From Sphingomonas sediminicola (lineage in GTDB: Bacteria > Pseudomonadota > Alphaproteobacteria > Sphingomonadales > Sphingomonadaceae), in assembly GCF_014489515.1 (NCBI RefSeq), contig NZ_CP060782.1:1798001-1862000 (forward strand): 64,000 bases of DNA, written 5' to 3'. The notes below the pieces were generated by a model. The model worked only from the letters and a program-made list of their open reading frames with translations. It made no database searches and was not told the DNA's origin. The translations under genes were made by a program, and so were the position numbers. Shown piece by piece: positions 18,243-27,913 of this stretch (positions are counted from its first letter, which is position 1; each line of letters starts with the position of its first letter).

Positions 18243-19016
18243 TTACTCCGTGATCGCTTCGGCCTGAGCCTCGGCTTCGGTAGCGCTTGCGCCGCCACGG
18301 CCGAGCAGGTCGGCAACCTTCTTGCCGCGGCGCTGGGCAACCGAGCGCGGGCTCGTCTGCTCCTTGAGCGCCTCGAAGGTCGCGCGGATCATGTTGTACG
18401 GGTTGGACGTGCCGACCGACTTGGTGACAACGTCGGCAACGCCGAGGCTTTCGAAAATGGCGCGCATCGGGCCGCCGGCGATGATGCCGGTTCCCGCCGG
18501 AGCGGTACGGACCGTCACACGGCCTGCGCCGAAGTGGCCGAGCCCGTCATGGTGCAGCGTGCGGCCATCGCGCAGCGGAACGCGGATCATCGCCTTCTTC
18601 GCAGCGGCAGTCGCCTTGCTGATCGCCTCGGGAACTTCGCGAGCCTTGCCATGACCGAATCCGGCGCGGCCCTTGCCGTCGCCGACGACGACGAGCGCTG
18701 CGAAACCGAAGCGCTTACCGCCCTTAACCGTCTTCGAGACGCGGTTGATGTGAACGAGCTTTTCGATCAGCTCCTCACCACCGTCATCGTCGCCGCCACG
18801 TCCGCCTCGACGGTCGTCACGACGGCCACGGCCGCCACCACGATCGTTGCCGCCACGGCCACGGCCGCCACGCGGTCCGCGTGGGCCGCGACCCTGCGGG
18901 CGATCACCCTCGGGACGTCCGGTCTCAGCGGCAGGAGCCGCTTCCGCTGCGGGCGCGGCTTCGGCTGGCACCTCGGCGGGAGCGTCCACCTGCGGGGTTT
19001 CGTTTTCGTCAGCCAT
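18243..19016 (-). CDS. rpsE: 30S ribosomal protein uS5 with long RG-rich N-terminal extension
   Basis: The uS5 core (from about residue 80, [21 protein letters not shown], then [17 protein letters not shown] and [15 protein letters not shown]) is normal. Ahead of it is an extension of about 80 residues with two parts: an acidic Ala/Pro/Glu stretch (residues 1-33) and an Arg-Gly segment rich in RGG and GRG repeats (about 40-75) ending in DDDGGEE. E. coli uS5 has 167 residues; this one has 257. The extension is in frame with no frameshift and starts from the ATG directly after rplR, with stop and start adjacent. uS5 helps mRNA entry and helicase activity of the 30S subunit. Confidence 0.96.
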   Translation of the reverse strand: MADENETPQVDAPAEVPAEAAPAAEAAPAAETGRPEGDRPQGRGPRGPRGGRGRGGNDRGGGRGRRDDRRGGRGGDDDGGEELIEKLVHINRVSKTVKGGKRFGFAALVVVGDGKGRAGFGHGKAREVPEAISKATAAAKKAMIRVPLRDGRTLHHDGLGHFGAGRVTVRTAPAGTGIIAGGPMRAIFESLGVADVVTKSVGTSNPYNMIRATFEALKEQTSPRSVAQRRGKKVADLLGRGGASATEAEAQAEAITE

Positions 19017-19370
19017 TTAGAACTCCAATCCGCCTTCACGGGCGGCATCGGCCAGGGCCTTCACCCGGCCATGGAACAGGAAGCCGCCGCGGTCGAACAC
19101 GACCGTCGACACACCAGCCTTCTTCGCGCGCTCGGCAACAGCCTTCCCGACCGCGGCAGCCGCGTCGCGGGTCGCTCCGGTCTTGGCCTTGACGTCCTTG
19201 TCCAGGGTCGAGGCGGACGCGATCGTCTTGCCGGCAGTATCGTCGATGACCTGCGCATAGATATGGCGGCCCGAACGGTGGACCGAAAGACGCGGCTTGC
19301 CCGCGGAACGCGCGCGGAGCGACGTGCGGACACGGCGCCGGCGGCGGTCGAAGAGAGAGAGTTTCGCCAT
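19017..19370 (-). CDS. rplR: 50S ribosomal protein uL18
   Basis: A 117-residue 5S rRNA-binding protein. [24 protein letters not shown] and the C-terminal [28 protein letters not shown] are diagnostic. It follows rplF after three bases and abuts rpsE. Confidence 0.97.
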   Translation of the reverse strand: MAKLSLFDRRRRRVRTSLRARSAGKPRLSVHRSGRHIYAQVIDDTAGKTIASASTLDKDVKAKTGATRDAAAAVGKAVAERAKKAGVSTVVFDRGGFLFHGRVKALADAAREGGLEF

Positions 19371-19373
19371 GGC

Positions 19374-19907
19374 TTACTTCTTCTTGCCTTCTTTGCGGAA
19401 GATGAACTCGCCGCGATACTTGATGCCCTTGCCCTTGTAAGGCTCCGGCTTGCGCCAGCGGCGGATTTCGGCCGCGACCTGACCGACTTTCTGCTTGTCG
19501 ATGCCACTGATCTCGACCGTGGTCTGATCCGGCGTCTTCACTTCGACACCCTCAGGGACGGGGAAATTCACGTCGTGGCTGTAGCCAAGCTGCAGGCGCA
19601 AATTCTTGCCCTGTGCCTGGGCACGATAGCCGACGCCGCTGATCTCAAGCACCTTGGTGAAACCATCCGACACGCCCGTGACGAGGTTCTGAACCAAAGT
19701 ACGCTGCATTCCCCAGAACGCGCGTGCAGCCTTGGTCTCGTTGGCCGGCTGAACAGAAATGCCTTCGTCCGAAATGTCGTAACGGATCTCGTCACGCATC
19801 TGCAGCTGAAGCGTTCCTTTCGGCCCCTTGACCGACAGAGTCTGGCCTTCGGTGCTTGCGCTTACGCCCGAAGGCAGCGGCACTGGCCGTTTTCCGATGC
19901 GGGACAT
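19374..19907 (-). CDS. rplF: 50S ribosomal protein uL6
   Basis: A 177-residue protein, the normal uL6 length. [15 protein letters not shown] at the start, [21 protein letters not shown] and the C-terminal [16 protein letters not shown] are family features. The frame stays open upstream through rpsH but the ATG at 19907 is the proper start. It begins one base after the rpsH stop. Confidence 0.97.
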   Translation of the reverse strand: MSRIGKRPVPLPSGVSASTEGQTLSVKGPKGTLQLQMRDEIRYDISDEGISVQPANETKAARAFWGMQRTLVQNLVTGVSDGFTKVLEISGVGYRAQAQGKNLRLQLGYSHDVNFPVPEGVEVKTPDQTTVEISGIDKQKVGQVAAEIRRWRKPEPYKGKGIKYRGEFIFRKEGKKK

Positions 19908-19908
19908 C

Positions 19909-20304
19909 TTAGAATACCTCCGCCAGCACTTCGCCGCCGACGTTCTGCTCACGAGCCTCGGCATCCGAGAGCACGCCACGCGGGGTCGACACGATGATCG
20001 TGCCGAGTCCGTTGCGGACGCGCGGGAGCTCGCGGGCAGCCGAATAGACGCGGCGGCCAGGTTTGGACACGCGGGCCAGGTGCTGGATAGCCGGCTGGCC
20101 TTCGAAATACTTGAGCTCAATGCGCAGACCGCGGTGGCCGGCGAGCTCTTCTTCCGAATAGCCGCGGATATAGCCCTCACGCTGGAGCACATCGAGCACA
20201 CGGACGCGCAGGTTGGACGCTGGAGTCACGATGGAATCCTTGCGTGCCTGCTGGCCGTTGCGAATGCGGGTGAGCATATCACCCAATGGATCGGTCATCG
20301 CCAT
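19909..20304 (-). CDS. rpsH: 30S ribosomal protein uS8
   Basis: A 131-residue 16S rRNA central-domain binder. [15 protein letters not shown] opens the protein and the C-terminal [23 protein letters not shown] motif contacts RNA. In E. coli uS8 also represses the spc operon by binding its mRNA near rplE; I did not identify such a site here. It lies nine bases after rpsN. Confidence 0.97.
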   Translation of the reverse strand: MAMTDPLGDMLTRIRNGQQARKDSIVTPASNLRVRVLDVLQREGYIRGYSEEELAGHRGLRIELKYFEGQPAIQHLARVSKPGRRVYSAARELPRVRNGLGTIIVSTPRGVLSDAEAREQNVGGEVLAEVF

Positions 20305-20313
20305 CTGCGGCCC

Positions 20314-20619
20314 TTACCAGCTCGACTTGGTGACGCCCGGAATCAGGCCTTTGTTGGCCAGTTCCCGGAGCATGATCCGCGACAAGCGGAACTTGCGATA
20401 ATAGGCGCGCGAACGCCCGGTGAGCTCACAGCGGTTGCGAATGCGCGTCGGGTTACCGTTGCGCGGAAGCTCCGCCATCTTGAGCCGTGCGATCAGCCGC
20501 TCGGTCTCGTCCTTGGACTCGTCGTTCGCGATAGCCTTCAGCTTCTCGTACTTCGACGCGTATTTCTGGACGAGCTTCTTGCGACGCTCGTTCTTGTTGA
20601 TCGAACTCAGTTTCGCCAT
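20314..20619 (-). CDS. rpsN: 30S ribosomal protein uS14 (zinc-free type)
   Basis: A 101-residue protein of the long, zinc-independent uS14 class: it lacks the CxxC pair of the short type and has [21 protein letters not shown] and the C-terminal [18 protein letters not shown]. It assembles into the head of the 30S subunit. It lies between rplE and rpsH. Confidence 0.97.
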   Translation of the reverse strand: MAKLSSINKNERRKKLVQKYASKYEKLKAIANDESKDETERLIARLKMAELPRNGNPTRIRNRCELTGRSRAYYRKFRLSRIMLRELANKGLIPGVTKSSW

Positions 20620-20658
20620 GACTTAAGTTCTTCTCCTTAAGAGAAGCAGGTCCTGCCC

Positions 20659-21410
20659 TCAGGCAGCCTGCTTCTGCTCCTCGTCACGCGGGAACGGGAA
20701 GTTGAACAGGCGCAGCAGCTCGCGCGCCTCTTCGTCCGTCTTCGCGGTGGTGGTTACGATGATGTCCATCCCCGGACCTTGTCGATCTGGTCGTAGTTGA
20801 TCTCGGGGAAAATGATCTGCTCCTTGAGGCCCATCGCGTAGTTGCCGCGGCCGTCGAACGACTTGGGATTGAGACCCCGGAAATCGCGGACGCGCGGGAG
20901 TGCGATGGTGACCAGGCGGTCGAGGAACTCGAACATGCGGTCCCGGCGCAGGGTGACCTTGCAGCCGATCGGCATGCCTTCACGCAGCTTGAACTGAGCG
21001 ATCGACTTCTTGGCCTTGGCAATGACCGGCTTCTGACCGGCAATCGCCTGCATCTCGGCGGCAGCCGCCTCGACCTTCTTCTTGTCCTGCGTGGCCTCGC
21101 CGACGCCCATGTTGATGACGATCTTGTCGAGCTTCGGAACCTCGAGACGGTTCTTGTAGCCGAACTTCTCGGTCATCGCCTTGACGATGCGGTCCTCGTA
21201 ATCGGACTTGAGGCGCGGCGTGTAGCCCTTCGGCGTCTTCGACGGCCGTGGAGCGGTCTTTTCAGCCTTGGGCACCGAAGCCTCTTCGACCTTCGGCAAT
21301 GCCTCGACCGCCTCGGCCTCGGCCTTCTCAGCCTCGCCGACGCGCTCGACTTCTACCTGCTCGGTCGCAGGCTCGAGAGCCTCGTCGATCTTCTTTTCTT
21401 TGTCAGCCAT
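20659..21410 (-). CDS. rplE: 50S ribosomal protein uL5 with acidic N-terminal extension (one frameshift near 20770-20773)
   Basis: The 5S rRNA-binding protein uL5. The core carries [36 protein letters not shown] and [19 protein letters not shown]. Ahead of it are about 60 residues rich in Glu, Ala and Lys (a typical uL5 starts near RLKxxY). The last 37 residues ([19 protein letters not shown] and so on) are in another frame. One extra base in CCCC at 20770-20773 joins DKVRG to MDIIV and gives 250 residues. The start overlaps the rplX stop by eight bases. Confidence 0.95.
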
Positions 21411-21723
21411 GGATCAATTCTCCAGACTTGGCCGCAACGCGAACCTTCTTGCCGTCGCGCTCCTCAAAGCGGACGCGGGTTGCCTTGCCGGTCTTCGGGT
21501 CGGCAATCGCGACCTTCGACACATGCAGAGGCGCTTCCTTGCGCTCAATCCCGCCCTGCGGGTTCACCTGGGACGGCTTGCGGTGACGCGCGGCGACATT
21601 CACGCCGGACACGACGACCTTGCTGTCCTTCGGCATCGAGCGGATGACTTCGCCAGTCTTGCCCTTGTCCTTGCCGGACAGGACGACGACCGTGTCACCC
21701 TTGCGAATCTTGGCGGCGGCCAT
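21403..21723 (-). CDS. rplX: 50S ribosomal protein uL24
   Basis: A 106-residue assembly initiator of the 50S subunit. The KOW motif is [21 protein letters not shown] (about residues 6-26), and [20 protein letters not shown] is the usual second signature. It overlaps rplE by eight bases and starts two bases after the rplN stop. Confidence 0.97.
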   Translation of the reverse strand: MAAAKIRKGDTVVVLSGKDKGKTGEVIRSMPKDSKVVVSGVNVAARHRKPSQVNPQGGIERKEAPLHVSKVAIADPKTGKATRVRFEERDGKKVRVAAKSGELIHG

Positions 21724-21725
21724 GG

Positions 21726-22094
21726 TTACAGCACCTCCGGCGCAAGGCTGATGATCTTCATGTGCTTGCGCGCACGAAGCTCACGGACGACCGGGCCAAA
21801 GATACGGGTGCCGATCGGCTCCTCGTTCTTGTTGACCAGGACAGCGGCATTGCTGTCGAAACGGATCACCGAACCGTCGGGACGGCGGATGTCCTTGGCT
21901 GTGCGAACGATCACCGCACGGTGAACGTCGCCCTTCTTCACGCGGCCGCGCGGCGCCGCTTCCTTGACGGAAACGACGATGATGTCGCCGACGCCGGCAA
22001 CGCGACGCTTCGATCCGCCCAGCACCTTGATGCACTGAACGCGCTTCGCGCCGCTGTTGTCCGCAACCTCGAGGTTGGACTGCATCTGGATCAT
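21726..22094 (-). CDS. rplN: 50S ribosomal protein uL14
   Basis: A 122-residue protein of standard length. [28 protein letters not shown] at the start and [24 protein letters not shown] later are diagnostic. It lies near the factor-binding site of the 50S subunit and forms a bridge to the 30S. Its start is 29 bases after rpsQ. Confidence 0.97.
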   Translation of the reverse strand: MIQMQSNLEVADNSGAKRVQCIKVLGGSKRRVAGVGDIIVVSVKEAAPRGRVKKGDVHRAVIVRTAKDIRRPDGSVIRFDSNAAVLVNKNEEPIGTRIFGPVVRELRARKHMKIISLAPEVL

Positions 22095-22123
22095 TGTTCG
22101 ACCCTACCTTCTTTCAAAACTGC

Positions 22124-22510
22124 TCAGGCGTCCGCGTCGGCGTCGGCTTTCGCCTTCTTCGCCTTCGCAGCCGGCTTGGCGGCGGGCTTTTCAGCCTTGG
22201 CCTTGCCCGGAGCCTTCTTCTCTTCGACCGGGTTCGAAGCACCCTCGACGATCTCGACGGCTGCAGCCTTGGCGGCGCCAATTCGATCGAGAACCGTCCA
22301 CGTCTTCAGCTTCGAGATCGGAGCGCATTCCTCGATGCGAACCTGCTCGCCAGCCTTGAATTCGTTCGCCTCGTCATGGGCGTGGTACTTCTTCGACAGC
22401 TTGATGATCTTGCCGTACAGCGGGTGCTTCACCCGCCGCTCGACACGGACCACCACCGTCTTGTCACCCTTGTCGGACACCACGGTGCCGCTCAGGACGC
22501 GCTTTGGCAT
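22124..22510 (-). CDS. rpsQ: 30S ribosomal protein uS17 with long Lys/Ala-rich C-terminal tail
   Basis: The core ([44 protein letters not shown] and [16 protein letters not shown]) is a normal uS17 of about 85 residues. Beyond it the protein continues for about 43 residues: an acidic patch, then Lys-Ala repeats ([22 protein letters not shown]). The tail is in frame and ends at a normal stop, so it is not a frameshift product. It resembles a disordered, basic-then-acidic tail. Confidence 0.95.
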   Translation of the reverse strand: MPKRVLSGTVVSDKGDKTVVVRVERRVKHPLYGKIIKLSKKYHAHDEANEFKAGEQVRIEECAPISKLKTWTVLDRIGAAKAAAVEIVEGASNPVEEKKAPGKAKAEKPAAKPAAKAKKAKADADADA

Positions 22511-22522
22511 TCCTCTGTCTCC

Positions 22523-22750
22523 TCAGCCCTGGGCCGGTTCGGCCGCGCGGGCGCGTTCGCTCTGCAGCGTCTTGATGCGAGCGATGGTGCGGCGCACGAT
22601 CTTCACCCGCGACGGCTTCTCGAGCTGATTGGTCGCCGCCTGGAAGCGCAGGTTGAACTGCTCGCGCTTCAGCTCCGTCAGCTGCGTCTGCAGCTGATCG
22701 TCGGTCGCGACCTTCAGGTCGTCTTTCTTGGCGGTCTTCGCCTTCGCCAT
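22523..22750 (-). CDS. rpmC: 50S ribosomal protein uL29
   Basis: A 75-residue two-helix protein. [29 protein letters not shown] and [15 protein letters not shown] are the family pattern. It lies at the exit of the nascent-chain tunnel, where SRP and trigger factor dock. The frame is open upstream but the ATG at 22750, one base after rplP, is the right start. Confidence 0.96.
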   Translation of the reverse strand: MAKAKTAKKDDLKVATDDQLQTQLTELKREQFNLRFQAATNQLEKPSRVKIVRRTIARIKTLQSERARAAEPAQG

Positions 22751-22751
22751 C

Positions 22752-23186
22752 TTACTTTTCCTCTCCGGCCAGGGTCTCGCCGAGGCGGGCCACGACCTTC
22801 GTCTTGATCGGCAGCTTCTCGGCCGCACGCTCGAAAGCGGTCTTGGCGAGGTGGCCAGGTACGCCGTCGAGCTCGAACAGGATCCGGCCCGGCTTCACGC
22901 GGGCGACCCAGAACTCGGGGCTGCCCTTACCGGAACCCATGCGGACCTCGGCCGGCTTCGACGAAACCGGAACGTCCGGAAAAATGCGGATCCAGAGACG
23001 TCCGGAACGCTTGATGTGACGCGTGATCGCGCGGCGGGCCGCCTCGATCTGGCGCGCGGTGATCCGCTCCGGCTCCATCGCCTTCAGGCCGAAGGCGCCG
23101 AAGTTGAGCTCGGTTCCACCCTTGGCATTGCCATGGATGCGGCCCTTGAAGGCCTTGCGGAACTTGGTGCGCTTGGGTTGCAGCAT
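22752..23186 (-). CDS. rplP: 50S ribosomal protein uL16
   Basis: A 144-residue protein with [19 protein letters not shown] at the start, [21 protein letters not shown] and [20 protein letters not shown]. It sits near the peptidyl-transferase centre and helps the A-site tRNA. The [10 protein letters not shown] loop, which carries a hydroxylated arginine in E. coli, is conserved. It follows rpsC after 19 bases. Confidence 0.97.
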   Translation of the reverse strand: MLQPKRTKFRKAFKGRIHGNAKGGTELNFGAFGLKAMEPERITARQIEAARRAITRHIKRSGRLWIRIFPDVPVSSKPAEVRMGSGKGSPEFWVARVKPGRILFELDGVPGHLAKTAFERAAEKLPIKTKVVARLGETLAGEEK

Positions 23187-23205
23187 GTCTTACTTTCCTT
23201 CGCGC

Positions 23206-23919
23206 TTACCGGTTGCCGCGGTCTTCGCGGGCCGGACGGACTCCGGAGGTCTGGGCCTCCATCATCAGCCGGTCCTGAGCCGTCGGATCGTGGCCGAGAA
23301 TCTCGCCTTTGAAGATCCACACCTTCACGCCGCACACGCCGTAGGCGGTGTGGGCTTCGGCTTCCGCGTAATCGACGTTGCCGCGCAGCGTGTGCAGCGG
23401 AACGCGACCTTCACGGTACCATTCGGTGCGAGCGATCTCGGCGCCGCCAAGACGGCCCGCGCAGGTGATACGAATGCCTTCGGCGCCGAGGCGGAGAGCC
23501 GACTGTACCGCGCGCTTCATGGCGCGGCGGAACGCAATACGGCGCTCGAGCTGGTCGGCGACGCCCTGGGCGACGAGCTTGGCGTCGATCTCCGGCTTGC
23601 GGATCTCGACAATGTTCAGGCTGACGTCCGAGGATGTCATCGCACCGAGAACCTTGCGGAGTTTCTCGATGTCAGCGCCCTTCTTGCCGATGATCACGCC
23701 CGGGCGAGCAGCATAGATGCTGACGCGGCAGATCTTGGCCGGACGCTCGATCACCACCTTCGAAATCGCGGCCTGCGGCAGCGTCGAAAGGATGTGCTTC
23801 CGGATCTTGAGGTCCTCCAGCAGCAGACGGCCATAGTCATGGCCTTCCGCGAACCAGCGGCTGTCCCAGGTCCGGTTGATCTGCAGGCGGAGCCCGACGG
23901 GAGAGGATTTCTGACCCAT
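23206..23919 (-). CDS. rpsC: 30S ribosomal protein uS3
   Basis: A 237-residue protein with the KH domain ([17 protein letters not shown] near residues 75-91) and the C-terminal [22 protein letters not shown]. It forms part of the mRNA entry channel with uS4 and uS5. [22 protein letters not shown] is the standard start. It begins three bases after rplV. Confidence 0.97.
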   Translation of the reverse strand: MGQKSSPVGLRLQINRTWDSRWFAEGHDYGRLLLEDLKIRKHILSTLPQAAISKVVIERPAKICRVSIYAARPGVIIGKKGADIEKLRKVLGAMTSSDVSLNIVEIRKPEIDAKLVAQGVADQLERRIAFRRAMKRAVQSALRLGAEGIRITCAGRLGGAEIARTEWYREGRVPLHTLRGNVDYAEAEAHTAYGVCGVKVWIFKGEILGHDPTAQDRLMMEAQTSGVRPAREDRGNR

Positions 23920-23922
23920 AAG

Positions 23923-24300
23923 TTACGCTTCTTCCTGCTCGCGAACGACGACCCGAATGCGGCTGAACGGCTTGACGATCCGGCTCGAACGGCCACGCGC
24001 ACGGGTCGCGAAGCGCTTCATCGAGATCGACTTGCCGACACTCGCCTCGGACACGACCAAAGCGTCGACGTCGAGGTTGTGGTTGTTCTCGGCATTGGCC
24101 ACCGCCGACGCGAGCACCTTGCGCACGTCGTCAGCCATCGCCTTGGGCGAGAACTGAAGGATGTTGAGGGCTTCCTCGACCTTGCGGCCGCGGATGAGGC
24201 CCGCGACGAGGTTCAGCTTGCGAGCCGAACCGCGGATCATCGTGCCGACGGCGAGCGCTTCCTTGTCGCCGACCTTACGGGGAGCTGCTTGCTTGCTCAT
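23923..24300 (-). CDS. rplV: 50S ribosomal protein uL22
   Basis: A 125-residue protein whose extended loop lines the exit tunnel. GSARKLNLVAGLIRGRKVEEALNIL and the C-terminal ISMKRFATRARGRSSRIVKP are diagnostic. Changes in the loop cause macrolide resistance in other bacteria; none can be judged here. Its ATG overlaps the last base of the rpsS stop. Confidence 0.97.
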   Translation of the reverse strand: MSKQAAPRKVGDKEALAVGTMIRGSARKLNLVAGLIRGRKVEEALNILQFSPKAMADDVRKVLASAVANAENNHNLDVDALVVSEASVGKSISMKRFATRARGRSSRIVKPFSRIRVVVREQEEA

Positions 24301-24575
24301 CAGCGCTTGCCCTTCTTGTCCGAGGCGTGGCCAGGGAAGAAGCGGGTCGGCGCGAACTCACCGAGCTTCATGCCGACCATGTCCTCATTGACCGACACCG
24401 GCACGAACTTGCGGCCGTTGTAGACATTGAAGGTGAGGCCGACGAACTGCGGCAGGATCGTCGAACGGCGCGACCAGGTCTTGATCGGCGCGCGGCCGCC
24501 CTTTTCCTGCGCAGCTTCCGCCTTCTTCAGCAGCGAAAGCTCGACGAACGGGCCTTTCCAGATGGAACGGGCCAT
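24300..24575 (-). CDS. rpsS: 30S ribosomal protein uS19
   Basis: A 91-residue protein with [47 protein letters not shown] and [21 protein letters not shown], a near-consensus uS19. It lies in the 30S head and contacts the A-site region with uS13. It overlaps rplV by one base. Confidence 0.97.
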   Translation of the reverse strand: MARSIWKGPFVELSLLKKAEAAQEKGGRAPIKTWSRRSTILPQFVGLTFNVYNGRKFVPVSVNEDMVGMKLGEFAPTRFFPGHASDKKGKR

Positions 24576-24578
24576 TGC

Positions 24579-25415
24579 TTAACCCTTCTTCTTCGCGTGA
24601 CGCGACCGAATGATGAACTTGTCGGTCGACTTGTTGTGACGAGTGCGGGCACCCTTGGTCGGCTTGCCCCACGGAGTGACCGGATGACGGCCGCCCGAGG
24701 TCCGGCCTTCACCACCGCCGTGCGGGTGGTCGACCGGGTTCTTGGCGACACCACGGGTCAGCGGGCGCTTGCCCAGCCAGCGGGTGCGGCCTGCCTTGGC
24801 GAGGGTCTGGTTGGCATTGTCCGGGTTGGACACTGCGCCGACCGTCGCCATGCAGTCCGAGCGGATGTAGCGCTGCTCGCCTGAATTGAGCCTGACGATG
24901 ACCATGCCCTTGTCGCGGCCGACGACCTGCACATAGGTGCCTGCCGCGCGAGCAATCTGACCGCCCTTGCCGGGCTTCAGCTCGACGTTGTGGACAATGG
25001 TGCCGATCGGCATCTGGCCGATTTCCATCGCATTGCCCGGCTTCACGTCGACCTTCTTGCCGGCGATGACCTTGTCGCCCGGAGCGAGACGCTGCGGAGC
25101 GATGATGTAGGCCTGCTCGCCGCCCTCGTAGGTCACGAGCGCGATGAATGCCGAACGGTTCGGGTCGTACTCGAGACGCTCGACGGTCGCTGCGACGTCC
25201 CAGGTACGGCGCTTGAAGTCGATGTAGCGGTACTTCTGCTTGTGACCGCCGGCGATTCCACGCGAGGTCACGTGACCCTTGTTGTTGCGGCCGCCCGTCT
25301 TGCGCTTGCCCTCGGTAAGCGCCTTGACCGGCTTGCCCTTCCACAGGGCCGACTTGTCGACCAGGATCAGGCCGCGGCGTGCCGGCGAGGTCGGCTTATA
25401 TTGCTTCAGAGCCAT
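24579..25415 (-). CDS. rplB: 50S ribosomal protein uL2
   Basis: A 278-residue protein needed for subunit association and the peptidyl-transferase centre. [32 protein letters not shown] and [28 protein letters not shown] (with the conserved histidine) are visible. Its ATG overlaps the rplW stop by one base. Confidence 0.97.
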   Translation of the reverse strand: MALKQYKPTSPARRGLILVDKSALWKGKPVKALTEGKRKTGGRNNKGHVTSRGIAGGHKQKYRYIDFKRRTWDVAATVERLEYDPNRSAFIALVTYEGGEQAYIIAPQRLAPGDKVIAGKKVDVKPGNAMEIGQMPIGTIVHNVELKPGKGGQIARAAGTYVQVVGRDKGMVIVRLNSGEQRYIRSDCMATVGAVSNPDNANQTLAKAGRTRWLGKRPLTRGVAKNPVDHPHGGGEGRTSGGRHPVTPWGKPTKGARTRHNKSTDKFIIRSRHAKKKG

Positions 25416-25735
25416 TACGCCTTAGCCCCTTCCGTAATGTCGATCATCTCGCCTTCTGCGAGGGTGACGATCGCCTTCTTCGCGTCCGAACGCTGGTAGG
25501 CTTGGCCCTTCCAGCGCTTGGTCTTGCCCTTGGAAACGATGGTGTTGACGCCCGTCACCTTGACGTTGAACAGCGCCTCGACCGCAGCCTTGATCTCCGG
25601 CTTCGACGCGTCCTTCGCGACCTTGAAGACGACCGCATTGTGCTCGGAGAGCATGGTCGACTTCTCGGTGATGTGCGGAGCGACGATCACGTCGTAGTGA
25701 CGCGTGTCGACCGCTGCCTGCTGCTTCTTAGCCAT
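25415..25735 (-). CDS. rplW: 50S ribosomal protein uL23
   Basis: A 106-residue tunnel-exit protein and docking site for trigger factor and [34 protein letters not shown] and [15 protein letters not shown] match the family. Its start overlaps the rplD stop by eight bases and its end overlaps rplB. Confidence 0.96.
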   Translation of the reverse strand: MAKKQQAAVDTRHYDVIVAPHITEKSTMLSEHNAVVFKVAKDASKPEIKAAVEALFNVKVTGVNTIVSKGKTKRWKGQAYQRSDAKKAIVTLAEGEMIDITEGAKA

Positions 25736-26354
25736 TGAACCGTGCCTCCAGGCGCTCGACCGCCGCCTTGGTCAGGACCAGGGTCTCGCAGCGCATGATG
25801 TCGTAGACGTTAGCGCCGACTGCCGGGAGCAGGTCGACATTGCTGAGGTTCGACGACGCGCGGGCGAAACCGACGTTCAGCGCGTCACCGTCGATGACCA
25901 GCGCCGACTTGCCGAGGTTGAGGCCGCCGAGCTTCGCTTTCAGCTCCTTGGTCTTGCCGTCCTTAAGGTCGAGGTTGTCGACCACGATCAACTGACCGCC
26001 GAGAGCCTTCGACGAAAGCGCCATCTTAAGGCCGAGCGCGCGAACCTTCTTGTTCAGCGAGGCGCTGAACACGCGGGCACGTGGGCCGTGGGCCTTGCCG
26101 CCGCCGATGAAGATCGGTGCGCGGCGATCGCCGTGGCGAGCCGTACCGCCGCCCTTCTGGCGACCGAACTTCTTGCCGGTGCGGGCAACATCGCTGCGCT
26201 CACGGGCGGCGCGAGCCGTTCCGCGGCGATTGACGAGCTGCCACGTGACGACGCGATGCAGGATGTCGGCGCGCGGCTCGACACCGAAGATCTCGTCATT
26301 GAGCTCGAGGTCGCCCCCGCTCTTCGCGTCGAGGGTCTGTACCTTGACCTTCAT
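25728..26354 (-). CDS. rplD: 50S ribosomal protein uL4
   Basis: A 208-residue protein with the tunnel-lining loop [27 protein letters not shown]. In gammaproteobacteria uL4 also represses the S10 operon by binding the leader before rpsJ. Here the structured spacer lies between rpsJ and rplC instead, which makes this protein a candidate ligand. It begins three bases after the rplC stop. Confidence 0.96.
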   Translation of the reverse strand: MKVKVQTLDAKSGGDLELNDEIFGVEPRADILHRVVTWQLVNRRGTARAARERSDVARTGKKFGRQKGGGTARHGDRRAPIFIGGGKAHGPRARVFSASLNKKVRALGLKMALSSKALGGQLIVVDNLDLKDGKTKELKAKLGGLNLGKSALVIDGDALNVGFARASSNLSNVDLLPAVGANVYDIMRCETLVLTKAAVERLEARFNG

Positions 26355-26357
26355 CGC

Positions 26358-27275
26358 TTAGCCTTCCTTGTTTTCGTCGGAGGAACCATTGTCCTCGGCC
26401 TGGCCTTCGCCAGCCTCGGTCGCAGTTCCCTCATTTGCTTCGGCTTCAGCCTCGGCCGCTGCTTCAGCAGCCGCACCGGCTTCCTGCTCCGCCGCGATCG
26501 CCGCCACTTCCTCGTCGCTCGGGAGCGCCGGGATCTCGTGGACGGCTGCGTCATCGACCAGGCCCGCCACCGGCAGTTCCGATTCGTCGATCTTCGCCTT
26601 CGTGTCGAGGATGCCGGCCGGGTACGGCGCATTCTCGTGGCGCGGCAGCTTCACGGCGTCTTCGACTGTTACCCAGCTACCCTTGTGACCCGGAACCGAG
26701 CCCTTGATGAATAGCAGGCCGCGGATCGGGTCCGTGCGGACGACCTCGAGGTTCTGCTGGGTGCGATTACGGGCACCCATGTGGCCGGCCATCTTCTTGT
26801 TCTTGAAGACGCGGCCCGGATCCTGGCGGTTACCGGTTGAACCGTGCGAACGGTGCGAAACGGAAACGCCGTGGGTAGCGCGAAGACCGCCGAAGCCCCA
26901 GCGCTTCATGGCGCCGGCGAAGCCCTTGCCCTGAGTCACGCCCGCGATGTCGACCAGCTGGCCGGCAACGAAGTGCTCCGCGCTAATGCGTGAGCCGACG
27001 TCCAGGAGAGCGTCTTCGGCGACGCGGAATTCAACGACCTTCGCCTTGGGCTCGACTTCGGCCTTGCCGAAAGCGACACGCTGCGGCTTGGCGACATTCT
27101 TCGCCTTCGCAGTGCCTGCTCCAAGCTGGACGGCGGTGTAGCCGTCCCGGTCCATTTCGCGGCGGCCGATGACCTGAACCTCGTCCAGCTGGAGAACGGT
27201 AACCGGCACGTGCCGACCGTCCGCCTGGAAGAGGCGCGTCATTCCGACCTTCTTCGCGATCACGCCAGTGCGCAT
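26358..27275 (-). CDS. rplC: 50S ribosomal protein uL3 with acidic C-terminal extension
   Basis: The uL3 core ([64 protein letters not shown]) reads to about residue 215. It is followed by about 90 more residues that turn strongly acidic and Ala/Glu-rich ([20 protein letters not shown]), giving 305 residues against about 209 in E. coli. The ATG at 27275 has GAGGAG upstream; the further open frame upstream is inside the structured spacer. uL3 nucleates 50S assembly. Confidence 0.96.
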   Translation of the reverse strand: MRTGVIAKKVGMTRLFQADGRHVPVTVLQLDEVQVIGRREMDRDGYTAVQLGAGTAKAKNVAKPQRVAFGKAEVEPKAKVVEFRVAEDALLDVGSRISAEHFVAGQLVDIAGVTQGKGFAGAMKRWGFGGLRATHGVSVSHRSHGSTGNRQDPGRVFKNKKMAGHMGARNRTQQNLEVVRTDPIRGLLFIKGSVPGHKGSWVTVEDAVKLPRHENAPYPAGILDTKAKIDESELPVAGLVDDAAVHEIPALPSDEEVAAIAAEQEAGAAAEAAAEAEAEANEGTATEAGEGQAEDNGSSDENKEG

Positions 27276-27481
27276 GATCAAAGACTCCTCACAGAGGCCC
27301 GCGGACCATTCCGCGGGCGTGTAGCCCATTGAACTGATTGCGTGCCCCGCCTGGGCTAGTGTCCCGCATATTCTGCGGGACGGCGGGGACGCAGCCGGAG
27401 CCAAAAGCTCCGCGGTATCACCCTATGTCCGAAAGGCCGGAGCCTCTCGATGCCGCTCCGGGTCGGAGCGACGGCTGGCTG
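27276..27481 (-). promoter_or_regulatory. Structured 206-base rpsJ-rplC spacer, candidate ribosomal-protein leader
   Basis: This is the largest gap inside the S10 block. Hairpins are GCCCGCGG/CCGCGGGC (27297-27318), GTCCCGC/GCGGGAC (27361-27381), CGGAGC/GCTCCG (27396-27412), CCGGAGC/GCTCCGG (27437-27461) and CGCTCC/GGAGCG (27454-27470). The last two share bases and cannot form together. Three CGGAGC and two GCTCCG copies allow several pairings. No T run follows a stem, so they are not plain terminators. A protein-responsive leader for rplC onward is inferred. Confidence 0.45.
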
Positions 27482-27793
27482 TTAGGCCAGCTTGATCTCT
27501 ACGTCTACACCGGCGGCCAGATCGAGCTTCATCAGCGCGTCGACCGTCTGCGGCGTCGGCTGGACGATGTCGAGCAGCCGCTTGTACGTCCTCACCTCGA
27601 ACTGCTCGCGCGACTTCTTGTCGATGTGCGGCGAACGGTTGACGGTGAACTTCTCGATACGCGTCGGAAGGGGAATCGGACCGCGAATGAGTGCACCCGT
27701 ACGGCGCGCCGTGTCGGCGATGTCGCCAGTTGCCTGATCGAGCACTCGATGATCGAAAGCCTTCAGGCGAATACGGATATTCTGCGTTTCCAT
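27482..27793 (-). CDS. rpsJ: 30S ribosomal protein uS10
   Basis: A 103-residue protein. [22 protein letters not shown] and [29 protein letters not shown] are the family pattern. It lies in the 30S head and also serves as NusE in antitermination. It lies between the tuf terminator and a long structured spacer before rplC. Confidence 0.97.
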   Translation of the reverse strand: METQNIRIRLKAFDHRVLDQATGDIADTARRTGALIRGPIPLPTRIEKFTVNRSPHIDKKSREQFEVRTYKRLLDIVQPTPQTVDALMKLDLAAGVDVEIKLA

Positions 27794-27851
27794 GTCCCTA
27801 CCGATGCGAAAGAGCCTGCGAGCATCAGCATTCGCCGAAGCCCGCGCAATA

Positions 27852-27902
27852 AAACAAAACTCAAAAGCGAACCGCGCGACCCTGAATCAGAATCGCGCGG
27901 TT
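27852..27902 (-). terminator. Intrinsic terminator after tuf
   Basis: Read on the minus strand, AACCGCGCGA (27902-27893) pairs with TCGCGCGGTT (27879-27870), a ten-pair stem. It is followed by CGCTTTTGAGTTTTGTTTTA, a T-rich tract. This would end the rpsL-rpsG-fusA-tuf transcript before rpsJ. Confidence 0.75.
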
Positions 27903-27913
27903 GCAGCCCTATA

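Noticed and set aside
27297..27381. Hairpins after rpsJ as intrinsic terminators
   Set aside because: None is followed by a T run on the minus strand, so simple termination is not supported; kept as a candidate leader instead.
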